Shown piece after piece: positions 1 to 9,868 of a stretch of 64,000 bases of DNA. Source of the DNA: Nautilus pompilius (taxonomy: Eukaryota > Mollusca > Cephalopoda > Nautilida > Nautilidae). How positions within the stretch are numbered: position 1 is the first letter of the stretch; every line of letters starts with the position of its first letter. The position numbers and the translations under genes were made by a program. The DNA is taken from NCBI GenBank assembly GCA_018389105.1, contig JACATO010000087.1, positions 1-64,000 on the forward strand, read 5' to 3'. The notes under the pieces were generated by a model. The model searched no databases. It was not told the DNA's origin and saw only the letters and a program-made list of their open reading frames with translations.

Positions 1-3
1 TAG

Positions 4-179
4 ACGTTCCCGGGTCGCCATGACCACCGCTCGAGAGCTCCCAACCTCACCGTGAGGACGCCTCGCTCCTTTCCCTCTTCCAGCAGCCTTACACCCCGAA
101 ACTTAGGCCTGGACTCGATAGAGGAGGAGTCGGCTGGTATACGGACAAATAACAGCTCGCAAACAGAAAGAGACCTTTA
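4..179 (+). CDS. Possible 3'-terminal coding exon, gene truncated by window edge
   Basis: An open frame of 58 codons runs from position 4 to a TAA at 177-179. The window opens with TAG, which could be the end of a splice acceptor, so the exon may start at 4 or lie further left. Codon third positions are strongly G/C, unlike the AT-rich sequence that follows. The product is Ser/Pro/Arg-rich and then acidic, with a stretch LGLDSIEEESAG near residues 39-50, the kind of composition seen in disordered C-terminal tails. I recognise no domain. A canonical AATAAA lies about 440 bp downstream. It could be a chance open frame in GC-rich DNA; the upstream exons are outside the window. Confidence 0.3.
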
Positions 180-324
180 ATCCACTTCTAACTTCAAGTT
201 AAAATGACTTTTATTATCAAACCTTCGTTTTTCGCATTCTTCGGTCCCGAAAACCGAGAACGTGTCTCGGCGCTTACACAAACGGAAGGAAAAGTAACGC
301 GGTGATCCTTCCTTGGATTTCTGC

Positions 325-338
325 TCACCAGATGGCGG
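325..338 (+). promoter_or_regulatory. CTCF-like motif
   Basis: TCACCAGATGGCGG matches 13 of 14 positions of the animal CTCF core CCASYAGRKGGCRS. It lies in CpG-rich intergenic DNA just after the possible gene end at 179. A single motif match is weak evidence for binding. Confidence 0.2.
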
Positions 339-619
339 TGTTTACGCTAACTTAACAGAACCTCCAAGTCTACCTTCAAAACCAATAGGAAAAGTTAATA
401 ACTGGAGATGGTGTGCAATGGTTGGTGGTTATGACGGCTCCTGATTTGATCTGACAGGTGCTGATAGGAGCCGGAGGTGGTAGGTGAAAACTCATGTAGG
501 TGGGTGTGTTATTTGGTAGCACTATAAACTAAAACGTTTGTAAATACTACATCAGAATCTAGCAGCCGACGATTTGTGGGATCTACACTAATTGGAGCCG
601 ACTGTTGGAAAAAAAATTA

Positions 620-625
620 AATAAA
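620..625 (+). terminator. Candidate polyadenylation signal AATAAA
   Basis: Canonical AATAAA hexamer downstream of the possible terminal exon ending at 179. In AT-rich DNA such hexamers are common, so the link to that exon is only positional. Confidence 0.2.
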
Positions 626-660
626 CGGTACCTTTTTTAATTAACATAATTATTAATATG

Positions 661-684
661 CACACACACACGCACGCGCGCACA
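661..684. repeat. CA/CG dinucleotide repeat
   Basis: Alternating purine-pyrimidine tract (CA)n passing into CGCACGCGCGCAC. Confidence 0.8.
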
Positions 685-1178
685 TATAGGCTAATTATAA
701 CAATGACAAGGAAGTTATTATACTATTATTAACCTGATATAAAAAATATCCCAACTAAACCTTTGGCCTTTTTGGGATGTTGACGTTTTAACATTACCGT
801 TTAATATATTTTCGATATGATAAAAACATTTTTTTGGGGGGTATTGAGATAATTGTCGTAATAACTTGAATATTCAGGGTGGTTAAAACGATACAATTGT
901 GTTAAAACAAAAAAAAATTATGGGTCTTTGTTCAATGCTAATCGATAGGAATGGAATGGAAAGTCAAATTGAGAACGACAAAGTCGGTGTGATGTAGGGT
1001 TACAGAAACCTTGCCCCGATTGTTTAACTAGATTAAATTGTCGGCACCATTCGTTTATTTCAAGAAAATACGATGCTAGTGTTCCTTTTAACGGACTACG
1101 TGTAGTGGAGTCCACCGAGGCTGCGACATTTCACCTACATTATTCGGCATATTATTCTTTTTGTTACGTTCTGCATTC

Positions 1179-1400
1179 CTATCGAGTGAAGACAGCGTAC
1201 AGCTCTACACAAAAATGGGTGGGAGCTAAGGCCGAGGTAAGACACATTATTTTGTTAATGGAGCTGTGATCGTTGCACACGGCGAAGAGGTAATGTGAAG
1301 GCTCATCGAGTGTCCCCACTTCAGCCTCGTCATCGGCTTCGAGAAAACGGTTGTCATGGCGCAGGGCGCGCCGCCCACCTCCCGCCCGTGGTTTCACTTG
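1179..1400 (-). CDS. Weak minus-strand coding exon candidate
   Basis: On the minus strand the sequence TGTGACAG at 1401-1408 could act as a splice acceptor. From the CAA codon at 1398-1400 a frame stays open for 73 codons to a TAG at 1179-1181. The first two thirds look coding-like: GC-rich codons and an acidic run LEADDEAEVGTLDEP, then SHYLFAVCNDHSS. The last third is less convincing. There is no ATG, so it would have to be an internal or terminal exon. I recognise no family. A long open frame in locally GC-rich DNA is an equally good explanation. Confidence 0.2.
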   Translation of the reverse strand, partial: QVKPRAGGGRRALRHDNRFLEADDEAEVGTLDEPSHYLFAVCNDHSSINKIMCLTSALAPTHFCVELYAVFTR

Positions 1401-1464
1401 CTGTCACAGCGTGAAAGTGTTCCATTCCATGTCATCATCACCGTCGGCACTGTGGAGATCAATG

Positions 1465-1547
1465 CTCTCTCTCTCTCTCCATCTCTCTCTCTCTCCTCCA
1501 TCTCTCTCTCTCTTTTCATCTCTCCCATCTCCATCTCTCTCTCTCTC
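1465..1547. repeat. Compound CT-rich microsatellite
   Basis: (CT)n blocks interrupted by CCAT and TTTTCAT variants. Apparent Ser/Leu-rich open frames here are products of the repeat. Confidence 0.9.
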
Positions 1548-2818
1548 GGCGCGGTGAGAGTACATGAAGAATGGGGGAAGTAAAAGAGATCAATAAGGAA
1601 GGATCGGTGCGCCTACGATGCAGCCTTTACTGCCATTGTACTCCTTTTAGACGGCAGCTGTGGCAGAGCCGGCAGCAGAAGCAACATCGGTCGGGCCACC
1701 CACTAGGACATCGCCGAAGGAGCTGCATGAACCATTCGGCGCGCTCACCGTAGTCTTCCGTGCAATCCATAGTTAAGGGATTATAAATATTAACCCATTC
1801 TGATGATTTACTTTAGTTGCTCCAGTTCACAGAGAGTAGAAAAGAAAAGTTAAAATTGCTAAAGGACAATTATAAATTGACTAAAATACTTATAAAGCTT
1901 GATCCAAGAAAAAAATATTTCTTTAGCAACAAAATTATAAAGGAAAGAATTAAACTGCTAGCGATGGTTGTTGATAGATGGTATCAAGGTGAACCATTTT
2001 TAGGGATTTCTGTATCATCGGAACTTTGCGTAACCCATGACGACTTCCATTGTTTTCTTCTATTTTTCTAGTAACTAATTAAAAAAAAAATTAATTCAGG
2101 TTAAAACTAAAAGAAATAAAGTATTTGAAATAATTCCTTTACTTAACAGCAATTTCTGTGGGCAAAATTATAATAACGTTAATTATATGCTGCCTTGCAA
2201 ATAACTAAGAGCAGAAATCTATTTTCGAACCTCTCCCGTCACACGAGTATTAAAGAGAACTAATATTCTACACTTAATTAAAATTCAATTTTAGATTTCT
2301 GTCCATCGCTGGGAAATGCATTACTGTAAACTCGATAATAAGTTCTCTATCTGCTTTCCCTGGATTAAGAATTGCGCATTTATTATGTAAAAGCCATTCT
2401 CGGGAAATAACTCTTATTCCTAACGCCATATTTTATTAACATTACTTCACTTTAGCTGTATCTCCCACCCACCCACCACTCTCCCACAATATGAGTTCCG
2501 ATTTCAGTTTCCCACGAAAGACTGAGATAGAGGTCTTTTGTTTAATTCTAGACTTCGTAAACCTGACATATGAACGCCCGTAATACGCTCCTATAATCAG
2601 CATCTTGAACTTTGTTTTTTCGGGAAAAGAGGCTTTTGTCTATTATAAACGCACTGCCCCTCCCCCCACCACCACCACCTGTTTGCGAAGCAGAGTGAGA
2701 AAAGGGGGCTGCGGGCCAGTGTTATAATTTGCTTCCTTATCCTTTACTACGAGCAGAAACTGAATTTTTCCCGGGGAACTGTTTAAGGATGTGCGTTTGC
2801 GGTTCGGTCAGGGTTAAA

Positions 2819-2821
<3 letters not shown>

Positions 2822-2858
<37 letters not shown>
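2822..2858. repeat. (AT)n microsatellite
   Basis: Uninterrupted TA/AT alternation of about 37 bp, self-complementary and able to extrude as a cruciform. Confidence 0.95.
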
Positions 2859-2862
<4 letters not shown>

Positions 2863-3576
2863 CTAACGTTATTAGTTACACGGAATCCCTCTGAGGGCTA
2901 TTGAGGCTGATGCCACTCCTATTGATGGCATCTGTAAACAGACAGAAAGTCGTCACTACGACTAACACGAGGGACCTTTAAAACCGAAGTGTCTGTGTGC
3001 GAGCACCCTCCATCTCCCTAGATAATGCAAAGGAAGCTTTCCTCCGCTGGTCGTCCCACAATGCAATTTCCACAAAAAAGTTATCGGCCTCGCTCGACGA
3101 TTTCCCATGATTCCTCTCACTAAAATGAGTGTGGGGGGGGGTTGATGGGAGTAGATAAAACTCGAAACCCTGATGGCAACGGTGAAAATTTGTTACAAAA
3201 AAAAAAAGGGGGTAAATAAAATAATAATAATAATAATATCAGACATAAGTTTTCGTCGGCTTTTCGCCTGATTGTCGAATATTCCCGATGAAATCTACGA
3301 CCGGGAACGAACGCAGCGCGTTCCCCTCCCCCGTAAGCTGGGAATGTCTGTCGGACCCCCCCCCCTCTCTCTCACACATATATCCCCCCTTTTTTTTTTT
3401 TAATGGTGTTTCAAGAGGGCATTTTTAACCTCATTTGTTAAACTCCGGGAAACGGGGTCAATTATTTTAAACACAACCATCCCGTGGCAAAAACCTGTCT
3501 CGGGGTCAAAGGTCGCACGCTATTATGATTTCCCGCTTTATCGCGTTAGCCGAACGAGAACGAAAACGAGGCAACA

Positions 3577-3594
3577 CCCACACACACACACACA
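3577..3594. repeat. (CA)n microsatellite
   Basis: Short perfect CA repeat. Confidence 0.9.
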
Positions 3595-3841
3595 AGCACT
3601 CTGGGTGGTGGTTGGACCGGTTCGCAGATGGCGAGAAGGGGTTTATTCAGATTAATGTTGAACGTGAAAGTTTTTTTTTTTTTTTTATCTTTTCTTCTCG
3701 CCAGAGCCGCCGCCGCCGCCGCTCTGTTACCATGGTGACCGACACAGCCTCCCGGACCCCCCCCTGAGATCAACAGGGCTGAAGTTAAACGAGTCTCGCG
3801 GATATCTTCTCTTTACTTTCGTATAGTTTTTATTGTAAAGA

Positions 3842-3888
<47 letters not shown>

Positions 3889-3923
3889 TAATAATAATAA
3901 TAATAATAATATAATAATAATAA
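3842..3923. repeat. (AAT)n microsatellite
   Basis: About 80 bp of AAT/ATA repeats with two phase slips. Its complement, ATT, occurs on the same strand at 4562-4624. Confidence 0.95.
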
Positions 3924-3981
3924 CCCCCAGGCAGGGAATCGTTTGTTTTCTGGACGATTCCACAGACAGGTGGAAGTCGGA

Positions 3982-3989
3982 TATTTAAG
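3982..3989 (+). promoter_or_regulatory. Possible TATA-like box (TATTTAAG)
   Basis: TATTTAAG lies 95 bp upstream of the proposed ATG at 4077, so initiation about 30 bp downstream would give a 5' leader of roughly 65 nt. A short upstream ORF (ATG at 3990, MVEDKLLM) overlaps the predicted initiation region. Confidence 0.2.
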
Positions 3990-4076
3990 ATGGTAGAAGA
4001 TAAGTTACTGATGTGAGAAGGTCGGTCGATTAGAGGCCCCCTCCCCCAACCACCACCCTCACCTACCAGTCGATCA

Positions 4077-4095
4077 ATGCCTGTGAAAGCTGCAG
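4077..4095 (+). CDS. Exon 1 (coding part) of a small two-exon gene
   Basis: ATG at 4077 opens a six-codon coding segment (MPVKAA) ending in a strong donor, GCAG|GTAAGC, at 4095/4096. One base (G) is left over, and the terminal exon at 5920 supplies the two missing bases (CC), so the junction restores an Ala codon in frame. The Kozak context is weak (T at -3). The intron would be 1,824 bp and carries the ATT and AAT arrays. The pairing rests on phase and splice signals only; other exons could lie between, or a different first exon could be used. Confidence 0.35.
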
Positions 4096-4561
4096 GTAAG
4101 CAGAGTTTGTCGGGAAGCTCGGAACTCTGTAACAGGTGGTTTTTTCGAGTGTGACCAGTGGTAGCTATTGTTATTTACTTTTGTTTTTCTAACTCCCTTA
4201 AAAACGGCTTCTTTTCCTTTTTTTTTTTAAACCCGAAGAACAAACGGACTGTTGGCGAGGGACTCGATCAGGGGGATACGAACATACAGCACTAATCGTA
4301 ATAATAGAAATTACGTTGAATAATCCATGTTTAAGGATTAATAAATACAATATAGATGTGGTAAACAAAGCGTAATTAGATGCTCGATAGCCGGAGCGAA
4401 TCGTGCGTCGGACCGAACAGTTTAAGGGAGGTAACCAAGTGACACAGATGGTTTTAAAATATTACCTGCGTGCACACGAGAGCATGTTTAGAATGGAACA
4501 AGCAACTTTAAGTTACCTTGTCTTTGTCTGATACTGATTAATATTACGATCAGCATGTCAA

Positions 4562-4580
4562 ATATTATTATTATTATATG

Positions 4581-4624
<44 letters not shown>
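4562..4624. repeat. (ATT)n microsatellite
   Basis: About 60 bp of ATT units with one interruption near 4577. Complementary to the AAT array at 4902-4974. Confidence 0.95.
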
Positions 4625-4899
4625 GCTGCTGTAGAGGGTTCATAGACTGGTAACAAAATTATCAAATTTTGAATTATATAATATTTTTTTAAAGACTGCT
4701 GTAAGCAGTTTTTTTTAAACAACCAAATTAAACTTACCTGAGAATTAATCACGACTTTAGACGTACGAAGAACTTAGAATAGAATAAAAAGCGATCGTGG
4801 AAACAATGGTAAAACTTCCAGTTTTGTCTTTAGAGACAAAAGGAATGTAACTGACAAGTTTGTCGCTCATTTTTATATATCTTTTTAGCGTTCTTTAGC

Positions 4900-4901
<2 letters not shown>

Positions 4902-4974
<73 letters not shown>
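4902..4974. repeat. (AAT)n microsatellite
   Basis: About 73 bp of near-perfect AAT units. Confidence 0.95.
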
Positions 4975-4976
<2 letters not shown>

Positions 4977-5919
4977 TGGTTTATAATTAATGTAAAAATA
5001 ATAACAATAAACAATGTGTCAATTAAACAGATAAAATTATATATTTTATATCGATGAAAAATAAGTTTCATTGTTTTATTAGATATTTAATTTATGCTTT
5101 GAAGTATGAATAAGATAATTTTTTGTTTAAGATAAACTTGAAGATATTGTAGTACTTATTGTTATAATACTACTATTACCATTTTCACTCTTCATATTTC
5201 TAAATGTAACTATTTATAACTATTTATGTAATTTACACAGTAAAAATTTTAATTAAAAATATTCGCGATTCACAAGACGAAATATTAGTTAAACAAACAA
5301 ATAACATTAAAGATTAGTGAGTCTATTCAGGTTAGTAAGACGCTTTAATTAAAATGCGTTAATCGTTTATAATACAAGGGAAAGAACTCGTAACTCGTAA
5401 AGTTAAGTGGAAATAATGTTAATCTAAATCTAGTCTGCATTAAATAAAGTTTAAATAAACTAATATGTGTATATTAATTAGAAATTTTAAAAGAAAGCAT
5501 ACAGACACTGAGAATACTATTTGTTTACTCTGAAATAATGCAAAGCTTTTTTTTTCTTTTCTTAATTTTAAAAAAAAATCTATGAAGTTACATGTGGAAT
5601 GTTTTTAAGAGTTATTCCCCTTAGATCGTATTAAAGTAAAAGTATATGAAAATAAATGATTCTCAAAATTAATTAACGGACTATCCACTGTTAACCCACC
5701 CCCCTCCCCCTCAAATTCAGAAATTGTACAGAATGTGATACAGTGTCTTCTTTATTTATTTATTTTTAATGTTTCGTTGTTTTCCGGAATCGCTCGCGGA
5801 GTCCCCCCCCCCGCCCCCCCGGAGCTGATGGCGGGAGACTGGGGAAACAAGGAAGGCTATTCTGTTGTGCCCCGATCATCCGTCTAAGCAATAAATAACC
5901 TCGACGGTTTTACTTTCAG

Positions 5920-6137
5920 CCCGGTACCCACACAGCTACCCGAGCCACCAACCGGAACTCGACCACCCGTCTCTCCAGGCCTGCTGCAACAGCTGGGCGA
6001 CCACCAGCAGGGCCGCCTTCGTGGACCCGGAGCTGTACACGAGACACTTCCGGCCGGGACACGTCCCCTGCCTGACGCGGTACGACGGCTCCACCGTACT
6101 CGTCAGCAAACCAGAAAAGATAGTGGCGAAGTTCTAG
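5920..6137 (+). CDS. Terminal coding exon of a small unrecognised protein
   Basis: A strong acceptor (TTTTACTTTCAG at 5908-5919) precedes 216 nt of open frame ending in TAG at 6135-6137. The exon stands out from its AT-rich surroundings by GC-rich third positions. Joined to the exon at 4077 it gives a 78-residue protein; this exon encodes residues 8-78. It is rich in His, Pro, Tyr and Arg, with a Cys pair (C28, C29), W32 and a compact motif YTRHFRPGHVPC at about residues 46-57, and ends in a basic tail, KPEKIVAKF. There is no signal peptide or membrane segment. The short length and aromatic/Pro-rich composition recall small structural proteins such as ciliary microtubule-associated factors, but that is speculation; I do not recognise the family. 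A long frame on the opposite strand here is its antisense shadow. Confidence 0.6.
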
Positions 6138-6167
6138 AATAATATGTACGACATTTTTAAAAGGGTT

Positions 6168-6191
6168 AATAATAATAATAATAATAATAAT
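6168..6191. repeat. Short (AAT)n microsatellite
   Basis: Eight AAT units in the presumed 3' UTR or downstream flank of the exon ending at 6137. Confidence 0.9.
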
Positions 6192-6423
6192 GACAAAATT
6201 AAACATTGAATTAAAAAAAAAAAGGAAAGTTTTGTTTTGATTCTTAACAAACTCCAGCACGTTTTGGTGATCTTTTTAAACTTTGGCAATCACAGGAAGT
6301 CACTTTAATCTTCATCTTTAAATAAGCTACGAGTACTTTCGTTTTTAGAACAAAAAGACACAAATTAGTAACAGTTTGTAAATTATGAATATATAGTACT
6401 TTTCAGAGCTCGGATATCGTTAG

Positions 6424-6496
6424 GGTTTCGTAGTGTAGTGGTTATCACGCTCGCTTCACACGCGAGAGGTCCTGGGTTCGACCCCCAGCGAAACCA
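6424..6496 (+). tRNA. tRNA-Val (anticodon CAC), copy 1
   Basis: A 73-nt cloverleaf. Acceptor arm GGTTTCG pairs with CGAAACC, discriminator base A. The D arm carries the A-box (TAGTGTAGTGGTTA). The anticodon arm CTCGC/GCGAG has loop TTCACAC, giving anticodon CAC (Val). The T arm CTGGG/CCCAG has loop TTCGACC, overlapping the B-box GGTTCGACCCC. No intron. A long T-run follows at once. Identical in sequence to the copy at 7208. Confidence 0.97.
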
Positions 6497-6503
6497 ATCT
6501 TTG

Positions 6504-6525
6504 TTTTTTTTTTTTTTTTTTTTTT
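6504..6525 (+). terminator. Pol III terminator of tRNA-Val copy 1
   Basis: Run of 22 T on the coding strand, beginning 8 bp after the tRNA 3' end. Confidence 0.85.
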
Positions 6526-7207
6526 ATTATTAAAAATGTATACAGCATGTATTAAAAAAAAAAAACAACAAACGCATAGTCCGGAAGTATGAGTTACAGA
6601 AAAAGAGCGAGAATGGGAAAAAAAAACAAACATCATGAGACCATTTCTTAGACTGGTTATGCCGTTGACATTCCTCTTATTCAATTTTTGAAAACCATTT
6701 GTCTCGTGTTCACATTTTCAGTTTCGAACCTCAAAAGCGTAACCAACCGATAAAAGCAAGTCTTGTGTTTTGAGACGAGTATCGAACAACAACACTCGAT
6801 TAGCGCTGTTGTCACATCGTGAACAGGTAATAGTATCGCGGCTCAAAATCCTCCGGTTATTTTGAAGATCTCTCTCTTAAATACGAACCTAGCAGGTCCA
6901 ATATTTGTCGTTGTTCAACTACTTACTCCTTAATAATAATTCTTTGTCCTTTTTCTTTTTAAAATAATTTTATTTAATATAATGCATTATATAAAAAGAT
7001 ATTACAATGTAAATTTTAGAAAAGGTGTATAGAATAAAAAAAAAAAATCCCACTAGTTACTCAGTGTCTTTTTTGTTTTTAAAATCATTAACAATTTCTG
7101 AAAAAGGAATGGATGAAGTATTCTAAAGATTACGTAGTTGCAACGATATCAATTAAAATCTACTTAGAAAATTTAATTTCTTCTCGTTAAAACACCGAAT
7201 TTAAGAG

Positions 7208-7280
7208 GGTTTCGTAGTGTAGTGGTTATCACGCTCGCTTCACACGCGAGAGGTCCTGGGTTCGACCCCCAGCGAAACCA
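7208..7280 (+). tRNA. tRNA-Val (anticodon CAC), copy 2
   Basis: Identical over all 73 nt to the copy at 6424, same strand, 784 bp downstream. Same arms, anticodon CAC and A/B boxes. The flanks immediately outside the tRNA differ, so this is either an old duplication with diverged flanks or the dispersal of a gene kept identical by selection or conversion. Confidence 0.97.
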
Positions 7281-7289
7281 TACCAACAA

Positions 7290-7293
7290 TTTT
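7290..7293 (+). terminator. Pol III terminator of tRNA-Val copy 2
   Basis: TTTT tract 10 bp after the tRNA 3' end. Confidence 0.65.
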
Positions 7294-8429
7294 AGTATTT
7301 TGTCATTTCAAGAATTGTTCTATTTGTTCGTGTTTCTACCATAGCATTTATATCTTATTTTATTCGCTTAATGTTTACCTTACTGAGTTAAAACAACAAC
7401 ATAAATAAATGAAAATAAAAATCAACAACAGATTGGTGAAGAAAGTCGCAATGCAAAAACTGTCAAACGAGTTCGAAACACGCAAGTCATTATGCATAAT
7501 CACCGGAGATTTCTTTCTTTTGCTTTTATGAATTTCATTTGAAATTTAAAAAAAAAAAAAACTATTACTGAAGAAAAGCATAACGTAACGTTTGTTATTG
7601 GTTCGGTTATCGACATTATCACTGATAAATAATTCCCCATTGGGCCCATTATGACGTTGGCTGCATATTTATCAAAAATATTATAGTAATATTACAGGTC
7701 ATCACTTAATATGTGAACATTTTGTGGCAACATAACCATAATTTATAGGAACACCGTTCACTAACGTAAGTACATATATTAGAACATGCATAAAGGAGAA
7801 ATATGACCACAGTCTATAGGAAGGTTTCTTATTAACGCTCACGTAGTTATTAAATCATCTATGAGCAGCACAGAAACGTTCGGTTAATTTTTAAAGATAT
7901 CGTTAATCGCTCGTAAAATCAATTCTATTCATCACTCGAGAGTTAATCTTGAAATAGCTATTTATCGTTCATTCAGGTAAATAAAAGCAGCAACCGGCCG
8001 CAAATCTAGATGGATTTGTAGCAAGCACCTGAAAAAGATTTTATAGTCTCTCCCGCTAATGTATCTATATACCGTTACAAATACTAGAGTTTATTTAGAC
8101 CAACAGAGTATGAATCTTATTTAAAAAAAAAAAAAAAAATTGTTTTCCAATCGAGGAGGAGGAGGAGGCAGGCAGGAAGGCAGACAGACACCTGAACGGG
8201 AGAAGGAAGCAGCTGTGCTGGAGAGAAAACTTACCGGCTATGGTACAAGACGGGGAGAAACATTAGCCAGAACCAGCAGCATACTCGTAAAACTCAGCAA
8301 AAGTTAATTCTCCAGCGAATAAACCAAGGTTTCCTTTCTCTACTATTTATTTTCTGCCACCACCCCCACCACCCTCTGAATTTCGCCAAAGGTCGCGCCT
8401 TCCGAAAGGGTTCGTTACTATGACAACGC
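7294..8429. other. Intergenic region
   Basis: AT-rich with retained CpG and no convincing coding sequence. A GGA/GGCA-rich patch lies at about 8150-8190. A minus-strand donor-like sequence (GCCG|GTAAGT) sits at 8229-8237 and could belong to a divergent transcript from the CpG island. Confidence 0.5.
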
Positions 8430-9360
8430 GGATGCGTAGTAAATGGGACGTCAAAGGGTTAAAAAAACAAACAACAACAACAACCCCCCGTCTCTTAGGC
8501 AGCAAATGTGGTCGCATTTGTAGCATTTAAAATCCGGCAGCTTGTTATATATATATACTTCAGAAGGAGAAGAATAAGAAAACGCACCGCATACGGAGGG
8601 AGGAGGAGAAGAAGGGGTGAGGGGGGGGGGGCGGCGTTTCTTCGGAAAAATCCGGAAAGGGCCGAGCGTCTTCGGCGTGAATCCCACGAGATGTGACGCC
8701 ATGTAGGTAATGTCGCAATTGTGGTGTCGGTGCTGAGTCTCTGTTATTTTCGGAAGGTGGCCGGCCGCGCTCGGGGGCTTTTTTTTTTTTTTGGGCCTAC
8801 GGGGCGCTCGAGTCTCTGGTTCGTCGTTAACCAAGGTAGGTTAGGGAGCGATTTGCTTGCTGGTGTGTGTGTGTGTGTGGGAGGGGAGACGAGACGCCTT
8901 GGAGATCGGATCGGTCGTCGCCTCTTCCATTGCAGGGTTTCCCTTGTTCTTCCCTTCTCTTCGATCTGCGTTTGGTGCTGGAGTCCCGCGTCCACCCCCA
9001 CCACCACCCCCCCCTCCGGCAGCCATCCGGCCAAGGAGTCGTAGTTCCTCTGTATTCGCGTTCCTACCCCCCCCCCCAGCCCCGCCCCGCCCGGCCATTC
9101 AACAAGCAGGGGCGACGCTAATTAATAAACCCAGGCAAACGGGGGTAAAGATCGGCCTCTCCCCCCTCCCCCGTCCCTACCCTCCCCCCCGCCCCGCCCG
9201 GCCATTCAACAAGCAGGGGCGACGTTAGTTGATAAACCCAGCCAAACGGGGGTAAAGATCGGCCCCACCCGAGGGAGGGAAGGGGGGGGGCCCTCCACCC
9301 GCGAGACCGAACCCGTTCTGCGCGTATCGATACCTCGCCATCACATGCAATATCCATTTG
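8430..9360 (+). promoter_or_regulatory. CpG island, probable promoter of the long downstream gene
   Basis: GC-rich, CpG-dense segment of about 0.9 kb with C-runs, G-runs and GC boxes (CCCCGCCCCGCCC at 9080-9092 and GCCCCGCCC at 9191). It sits at the junction between CpG-rich sequence to the left and CpG-poor sequence to the right, as expected for the start of a methylated gene body. A good plus-strand donor (CCAAG|GTAGGT) at 8835/8836 could end a non-coding first exon. Long open frames on both strands across 8450-9360 are low-complexity products of GC content and CA/GT repeats. Confidence 0.6.
9084..9264. repeat. Tandem duplication, 107-bp period, inside the CpG island
   Basis: Two 74-bp copies (9084-9157 and 9191-9264) differ at 4 positions. 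Each begins GCCCCGCCCGGCC, contains CATTCAACAAGCAGGGGCG, and ends GGGGGTAAAGATCGGCC. C-rich spacers precede both copies. Confidence 0.9.
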
Positions 9361-9385
9361 TTGGACTCCAGGCCTAATAATAACA

Positions 9386-9408
9386 CAACAACAACAACAA
9401 CAACAACA
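9386..9408. repeat. (AAC)n microsatellite
   Basis: Perfect CAA/AAC units. Confidence 0.9.
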
Positions 9409-9612
9409 TTACCTATCGCCTCCTCCCTCCACCCACCACCTCCCCCTCACTCACCCCCCCCACTCCTCCCTCAGGCCAGAGAAATCTAAACGTCTAGGCT
9501 GGAAATGATTACGCATCCCCTACGGTTTTAGTAAATCGGGGATCTGGAATATCTCTTTGTCTGCGAGCTGGCTGATACCGCCATCAACCAGGTCGATGAA
9601 TGATGGGTGGAC

Positions 9613-9631
9613 TCGGTCGGTCGGTCGGTCG
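9613..9631. repeat. (GGTC)n microsatellite
   Basis: Four to five GGTC units. Confidence 0.85.
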
Positions 9632-9840
9632 TGTGCTCTGCTGAGGAGACAATGAACGTACCCCCCCTCCTCCTCTCAAGTATATGCCTTTATAGAATTA
9701 TGTTGGTAGAGTTTATTCGATCTGCGAGCAGGAAACCGGGCTCCAGCAGGCCATTCTGCGCCTTAAGTATAACTACTGATTAAATCATTAAAATCGCATG
9801 GCATGGAGCGAGTGTACATAACAAGAGGGAAATCACAACA

Positions 9841-9868
9841 ACAAACAAACAAACAAACAAACAAACAA
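9841..9868. repeat. (AAAC)n microsatellite
   Basis: Seven perfect ACAA/AAAC units. Confidence 0.95.

Larger units (their letters stand above)
180..4011. other. Intergenic region rich in microsatellites
   Basis: Apart from the repeats and weak candidates listed separately I see no convincing gene. CpG is retained at high density (6 CpG in 3241-3300 alone), suggesting germline-unmethylated DNA. Confidence 0.5.
4096..5919 (+). other. Putative intron of the small two-exon gene
   Basis: GT-AG bounded, 1,824 bp, very AT-rich. Contains the ATT array at 4562-4624, the complementary AAT array at 4902-4974 and a small hairpin with a T-tract at 4695-4716. No coding potential seen. Confidence 0.35.

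Noticed and set aside
1817..2071. 84-codon plus-strand open frame
   Set aside because: Lys/Ile/Leu/Phe-rich from AT-rich DNA, no ATG at the nominal start, no splice context or motif.
3525..3963. Overlapping open frames with poly-Tyr or His-Thr runs
   Set aside because: Translations of CA and AAT microsatellites.
5916..6260. 114-codon minus-strand open frame
   Set aside because: Antisense of the terminal exon at 5920-6137 plus the AAT repeat (poly-Ile).
8451..9357. Several open frames of 60-127 codons on both strands
   Set aside because: Low-complexity Pro/Arg/Gly products of the CpG island, C-runs and GT repeats; no consistent frame.
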